Assembly (NCBI GenBank): GCA_903829015.1
Contig: CAIKOJ010000151.1
Span: 62,001-126,000 of the forward strand
Reading direction: 5' to 3'
Source of the DNA: an uncultured Bacteroidota bacterium
Lineage (GTDB): Bacteria > Bacteroidota > Bacteroidia > Chitinophagales > Chitinophagaceae
Length of the DNA stretch: 64,000 nt
A model generated the notes under the pieces. That model saw nothing but the letters and a program-made list of their open reading frames with translations, had not been told where the DNA came from and did not search any database. Both the position numbers and the translations under genes were made by a program. How positions within the stretch are numbered: the stretch's first letter is position 1; each line of letters opens with the position of its first letter. Below, piece by piece: positions 60,417-64,000 of this stretch.

Positions 60417-60785
60417 ATGGAAACAACGGCGTCAGCAAACACACTGGTAATTAGGAAAGGTGAAGGTTCCAACGATCAAATCAAGTTGGACTATGTTGCA
60501 GTGAAAAATGCAGCAATGACATTGAGGGCAATCAACCACAAACTGCGTCAGCAGATTGTTAAGTTGTTGGAAGAAAACAAGCGTATGAACGTTACTGACA
60601 TTTATGTAAAGTTGCGTTTGGAGCAGTCAGTTGCTTCACAGCATTTGGCAATTCTTCGTAGGGCAAACATCGTGATCACTGAGCGTGATGGTAAGTTTAT
60701 CCACTATGCACTGAATCATGCACGTATCGCAGCAGTGGCCAAGTTCGTAAATGAGCTGGTTCATTCTGAAGAAACTGCAGCTTAA
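60417..60785 (+). CDS. ArsR-family winged-helix regulator
   Basis: A 122-residue ArsR/SmtB-type regulator: ALRAINHKLRQQIVKLLEENKRMNV in parts at about residues 36-60, then the recognition helix region LRLEQSVASQHLAILRRANIVITERDGKFIHYALNHARI. The core matches ArsR-fold dimeric repressors. It lacks the CxC metal motif of classical ArsR, so the signal is unclear. A leader of about 80 nt precedes the start, and a 49-bp hairpin terminator follows. It stands alone, not next to arsenic or copper genes. Confidence 0.9.
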   Translation: METTASANTLVIRKGEGSNDQIKLDYVAVKNAAMTLRAINHKLRQQIVKLLEENKRMNVTDIYVKLRLEQSVASQHLAILRRANIVITERDGKFIHYALNHARIAAVAKFVNELVHSEETAA

Positions 60786-60795
60786 TTATTTAGTC

Positions 60796-60844
60796 TCCAG
60801 TTAATAGAAACGCCCCGAAGTTCGGGGCGTTTCTATTAACTGGA
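60796..60844. terminator. Long perfect 24-bp hairpin (bidirectional)
   Basis: Arms of 24 bp (60796-60819 and 60821-60844) around a single G centre contain GAAACGCCCCGAA/TTCGGGGCGTTTC, continuing to TTAACTGG. It lies between the ArsR gene and the opposing PaaY-like gene, so it can terminate both transcripts. A normal terminator needs only 8-12 bp. Confidence 0.85.
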
Positions 60845-60862
60845 AGTTTATAAACCGATCTG

Positions 60863-61465
60863 TCAGCTATTGCTATCCTTGATCTGCTCCCATGTGCTGT
60901 ATAACGATTCCTGAGTTGGGCGATCAGCAGGTAGCTCACTAAGAGGGCTACATGCGATCAGGGTATCGTGACAGTCTTTTGGAAGCATCTGATACAATCT
61001 GGTACCCTTGGTTTTCCAGTTAAGCATTTCATCGCTTACTTCTTTAATAACCTTGCCCGGGTTGCCTACAACCAGACTGCGCGGAGCGATCACTGTTTTT
61101 GCTGCGATAAACGTCATAGCACCAATAATGCATTCATCACCTATTACAGCCTCGTCCATGATGACTGAATTCATACCAACAAGCACATTCCTGCCAATAC
61201 TGGCGCCATGTATTATAGCGCCATGACCTATGTGGGCTCCTTCCTTTAATGTAAGCGTTACGCCCGGAAACATATGTATAGTACAATTCTCCTGTACGTT
61301 GCAGCCGTCTTCTATTACGATGCCTCCCCAGTCGCCACGGATAGCGGCACCCGGACCTACGTATACGTCTTTACCAATAATAACATTGCCAGTAACAGCA
61401 GCCTGAGGATGTACAAATGACGATGGATGAACAACCGGAATAAACCCTTTGAATGAATAGAACAT
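60863..61465 (-). CDS. PaaY/gamma-carbonic-anhydrase-like hexapeptide protein
   Basis: A 200-residue left-handed beta-helix of hexapeptide repeats: AAVTGNVIIGKDVYVGPGAA at residues 22-41, NVQENCTIHMFPGVTL near 56 and GAHIGHGAIIHGASIGRNV near 78 with metal-binding His residues (THM, HIGHG, HG), then a C-terminal helix. It belongs to the gamma-carbonic anhydrase/PaaY group; PaaY is a thioesterase in phenylacetate degradation, but many homologues have unknown substrates and no paa genes are adjacent. It is convergent with the ArsR gene. Confidence 0.9.
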   Translation of the reverse strand: MFYSFKGFIPVVHPSSFVHPQAAVTGNVIIGKDVYVGPGAAIRGDWGGIVIEDGCNVQENCTIHMFPGVTLTLKEGAHIGHGAIIHGASIGRNVLVGMNSVIMDEAVIGDECIIGAMTFIAAKTVIAPRSLVVGNPGKVIKEVSDEMLNWKTKGTRLYQMLPKDCHDTLIACSPLSELPADRPTQESLYSTWEQIKDSNS

Positions 61466-61671
61466 GAAATCAAAATTATAAAATATTGTGGTCTAACGAA
61501 CCATAAGCTGTAACATACAATTCAACAAATGATTATTTACAGCCGGGATGGATAGAGATTTTACTTTAGACCTTCGCCTGAAGCATTTTTATCCAAGGTT
61601 AGTGGTACAGTTGCTGGCCGGAAACTTAATTCAGCAAACTACCAATCAACCTGTTTTTAAACGGTGCACAT

Positions 61672-61703
61672 AAAAAAGTGGCTGCAGCCTAGCTACAGCC
61701 ACT
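61672..61703 (-). terminator. Terminator of the SprB-repeat adhesin gene
   Basis: On the minus strand, GTGGCTGTAGC pairs with GCTGCAGCCAC (one mismatch), followed by TTTTTT, 18 nt past the adhesin stop. Confidence 0.8.
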
Positions 61704-61721
61704 CGAAAAAAACAAAAATTC

Positions 61722-64000
61722 CTATTGTTGTTGTTTCACAAGCCTGCCAGAAGCTTTGCCGGAAGAATTCTGCGCTGATACCAAATATACACCCGGTGGC
61801 AATGCAGCTATATCCATTGATACAGAAGCCCCACTTATCACATTTATGGGTTGTTCTGCTACTTTCTGACCTAGCATATTATATATATACACCGTAGCCT
61901 TGCCTTCAAACTTAGGCATGATGATCTTTATCTGATCGTCAGCAGGGTTGGGCAGAATGTTGATCTCCGTAGGTTTATTAGTACGGAAATTCACCATAGA
62001 TGGTTTTGAATATGCCGTACGTGATTCACCTTTATGCTGAATACTGTGTTTGAGACTGGTGAAAGTCCAGTCGCTACCTGTATCTATAATTGAGAATTGT
62101 ACAGCATTGATCACACTATCGGTAACACTAGTTGAAAGCGCTTCAGCTGGCTCGGTATAAAATCCATACGGAGGATCTGCTGAAACAGAAACGCTCCAGT
62201 CGCCTTCTACTGATTCATATACAACAGGAAGGTAAGAAACCGAATCAGTAAACTCTACAGCCATCGGTGACACAACCAGCATCAGCGAGCCGAGCTCTTT
62301 ATGAGTATCTGCTTCTATACACCTGCCGGTCTGGTCTTTTAATACCGCATGGAACCGGGTAACGGAATTAGTACATGATCCAATCACAGATTCATCGTCG
62401 TCATCACGATCGTGATCATCGGCATCCACATCGTCATGTCCACCTACACGCTTTGCGGTGTAAATAGTACAAGTTGTGCCACCACATTTAGTAGAAGAAA
62501 CAACCGACTGGCCTACTACCAAATAATGGCCGAAAGCAGGCACGGTAATAACATACTGGTAAGCCGGACCACCGCCCAGATTCACAGAAACGGGACTGCT
62601 GACTACAGCATTGGCTATTTGTCCGGAAGTGCTGTTCCATACCGAGGCATAATGACTCTGGCTGCCATCGCGTGCACCGGATGTGTGCCTGTTGTACACT
62701 TTTATGCTAGATGCAAGAGCAGATTTTGTAACACCGGGATGGTTACCACTGCCGGTAACATACAACGAAGAATATACCGTAATAGTTGCACTGGGTGTTA
62801 CTGTTACACCCAAACCAGCAGTACTGGTGCAGCCTCCGGAGCCTGTTCCGGTAAGTGAAACCGTATAAGCATTAGCACAGCAAGGGCTTATTACTGTTAC
62901 GCTTGAACCGGTAGCCGACCCGGAAAAATATGGCCCGCCGCAATGCTGGTGATTGCAATAGTGACCGCTGTTGTGATGACAGGCTGATGAGCAAGACTGC
63001 CCGTTGTGATCGCAGCCTGCGTCGCAGGTGTGGGCACTGTTGTGGTGGCAGTATTTACTGCAATGATGATCGCCGGTATGGGTGTTGCCGCAGCTATGTC
63101 CGCTGTGGTGGTGACAGCCGGATGGGCATGAGCCACCATAATGATCACAACCCGACCCACAGCTATGGCTGCTGTTATGATGACATTTAGGATCACAAAC
63201 GTGGTCGCCACCGGTCAGTGACCAGCTGTAAGAAGACAGGCCGGAAGGAGCTGTATACACTGTTGCAACATTGCCAAGCACTGAAGTGCTGCCGGAGATA
63301 CTAACAGTAGTGGTAGTGTAGGTAGTAACAGCTGCCGAAGCTGACTTGGTACAGCTATGGGCATCAGTTACTGTAACACTGTATGTGCCTGCTGATAAAC
63401 CGGTGTTTGTGGATCCTGACTGTGAATTACTCCAGGCATATGTATATCCGCTGGTGCCGCCGCTAACGGAAGCGGCAATACTTCCATTTGAAGTACTTCC
63501 GCAGGAAACGTTGGTTGGTGTGAGCGTAACACTCAGTGCCGTGGGTTGGGTTACCGAAGCTGAGGATGCTTTGCTACAGCTATTTGCATCAGTCACCGTA
63601 ACGCTATACGTACCGACCGATAAACCCGAGATACCGGAATTAGAACCGCCATTGCTCCATACATAAGAATATGTTCCTGCACCGCCAGAAACTGATGATG
63701 TAACGGCACCGTTGCCGGAGCTGCCTCCGTTGGCACTATTACAAGATACGTTTGTGGCAGACAATGAAACGCTCACCTGCGCAGGCTGGCCAACTGTTGC
63801 AGAACCCGTAACGGTACAATTGGAAGCATCTGTAACAGTTACAGAATAGGTACCTGCACTCAGTGCGGAAGGATTGGCACCTGAGGCACCACCGGTCCAC
63901 GAATAAGAATAGGAGCCTGTACCACCGCTAACTGACGTGGTAATACTACCATTGGTATGGTTGCCGCCATTTGCTGTATTGCAGGATATATCGGTTGCCG
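61722..64000 (-). CDS. T9SS adhesin with SprB repeats and a Cys/His-rich insert (5' end outside window)
   Basis: The frame is open from 64000 to the stop at 61722 (about 759 residues visible); its start is beyond the window. The visible N-terminal part has about three SprB-type repeats of about 75-80 residues, each with SGGTGSYSYVWSNGG-like and GTYSVTVTDANSC cores. A 93-residue insert (62934-63212) carries 15 Cys and 21 His in two 45-residue repeats. After it comes a large beta-rich region with an acidic, Asp-rich stretch around 62393-62460. A T9SS type A domain (INILPNPADDQIKII, VYIYNMLGQKVAEQP, GVYLVSAQ) ends it. It is exported to the surface; the SprB relation suggests gliding or adhesion, and the insert suggests metal binding. 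Confidence 0.88.
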   Translation of the reverse strand, partial: ATDISCNTANGGNHTNGSITTSVSGGTGSYSYSWTGGASGANPSALSAGTYSVTVTDASNCTVTGSATVGQPAQVSVSLSATNVSCNSANGGSSGNGAVTSSVSGGAGTYSYVWSNGGSNSGISGLSVGTYSVTVTDANSCSKASSASVTQPTALSVTLTPTNVSCGSTSNGSIAASVSGGTSGYTYAWSNSQSGSTNTGLSAGTYSVTVTDAHSCTKSASAAVTTYTTTTVSISGSTSVLGNVATVYTAPSGLSSYSWSLTGGDHVCDPKCHHNSSHSCGSGCDHYGGSCPSGCHHHSGHSCGNTHTGDHHCSKYCHHNSAHTCDAGCDHNGQSCSSACHHNSGHYCNHQHCGGPYFSGSATGSSVTVISPCCANAYTVSLTGTGSGGCTSTAGLGVTVTPSATITVYSSLYVTGSGNHPGVTKSALASSIKVYNRHTSGARDGSQSHYASVWNSTSGQIANAVVSSPVSVNLGGGPAYQYVITVPAFGHYLVVGQSVVSSTKCGGTTCTIYTAKRVGGHDDVDADDHDRDDDDESVIGSCTNSVTRFHAVLKDQTGRCIEADTHKELGSLMLVVSPMAVEFTDSVSYLPVVYESVEGDWSVSVSADPPYGFYTEPAEALSTSVTDSVINAVQFSIIDTGSDWTFTSLKHSIQHKGESRTAYSKPSMVNFRTNKPTEINILPNPADDQIKIIMPKFEGKATVYIYNMLGQKVAEQPINVISGASVSMDIAALPPGVYLVSAQNSSGKASGRLVKQQQ

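Noticed and set aside
60796-60844. Hairpin as a small RNA gene
   Set aside because: Position between convergent genes and no promoter favour a terminator.
61548-61673. Small 41-codon plus-strand frame before the adhesin terminator
   Set aside because: No homology, weak start context, and it ends in the adhesin's terminator; kept out of the gene list.
1-64000. Prophage, insertion sequence, tRNA or rRNA
   Set aside because: No integrase, transposase or structural phage genes, and no RNA-gene structure recognised on either strand.

Overview
The window is chromosomal DNA of a Bacteroidota bacterium, most likely of the Chitinophagaceae or a close relative. The evidence is five proteins with type IX secretion (T9SS) C-terminal sorting domains, a SprB-repeat adhesin, a TonB-dependent receptor with a carboxypeptidase-regulatory-like N-terminus, and many promoters with the Bacteroidota -7 element TAnnTTTG but few Shine-Dalgarno sequences. 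The family assignment is inference. I found no rRNA, tRNA, CRISPR array, prophage or insertion sequence. The window opens inside an OsmC-family gene and closes inside the SprB-repeat adhesin gene.

Layout: 0-5.5 kb holds small and accessory genes (OsmC fragment, unknown protein, sulfotransferase-like protein, lipoprotein, DUF2461, DUF1801, TPR protein). 5.8-9.9 kb holds typA, a methyltransferase and a fused DAHP synthase/chorismate mutase. 10-13.7 kb holds a large BNR/sortilin-like exported protein and a DUF6526 membrane protein. 13.8-22.5 kb holds DinB, a GAF histidine kinase, murB, a very long NtrY-like kinase abutting mazG, ubiX and a thioredoxin-like protein. 22.6-28.2 kb holds two sister T9SS cargo genes, four 75-bp tandem repeats, an outer-membrane barrel, a second DinB and a DUF2278 gene whose lamin-tail domain is out of frame by one base. 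28.4-36.3 kb holds an MBOAT/AlgJ-like acylation pair, a histone-H1-like gene after rplU-rpmA, a GH3 protein, MgtC and a surface-antigen barrel. 36.6-43 kb holds a GHL10 glycosidase, a tandem OmpA-domain protein and a GH130 + GT4-toroid pair.

43-50 kb carries a HEAT protein, a lipocalin and a six-gene minus-strand operon: ECF sigma factor, small membrane protein (putative anti-sigma), Spy/CpxP-like sensor, YHYH-domain T9SS protein, DUF1566 T9SS protein and HupE/UreJ membrane protein. I read it as a candidate metal- or envelope-responsive surface system. 50-53.5 kb has a CbbR/CmpR-like LysR regulator divergent from purK-purE-SbtA-type bicarbonate permease. That arrangement suggests bicarbonate import is co-expressed with the bicarbonate-consuming purine enzyme PurK.

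53.6-64 kb holds a TonB-dependent receptor, glnS, a RES/Xre toxin-antitoxin pair with a two-turn-phased repeat at its promoter, ridA and tsaB (divergent), an ArsR-type regulator, a PaaY-like hexapeptide protein and the 3' part of a SprB-repeat T9SS adhesin. The adhesin contains a 93-residue insert with 15 Cys and 21 His arranged as a 45-residue tandem duplication, the most novel-looking protein segment in the window.
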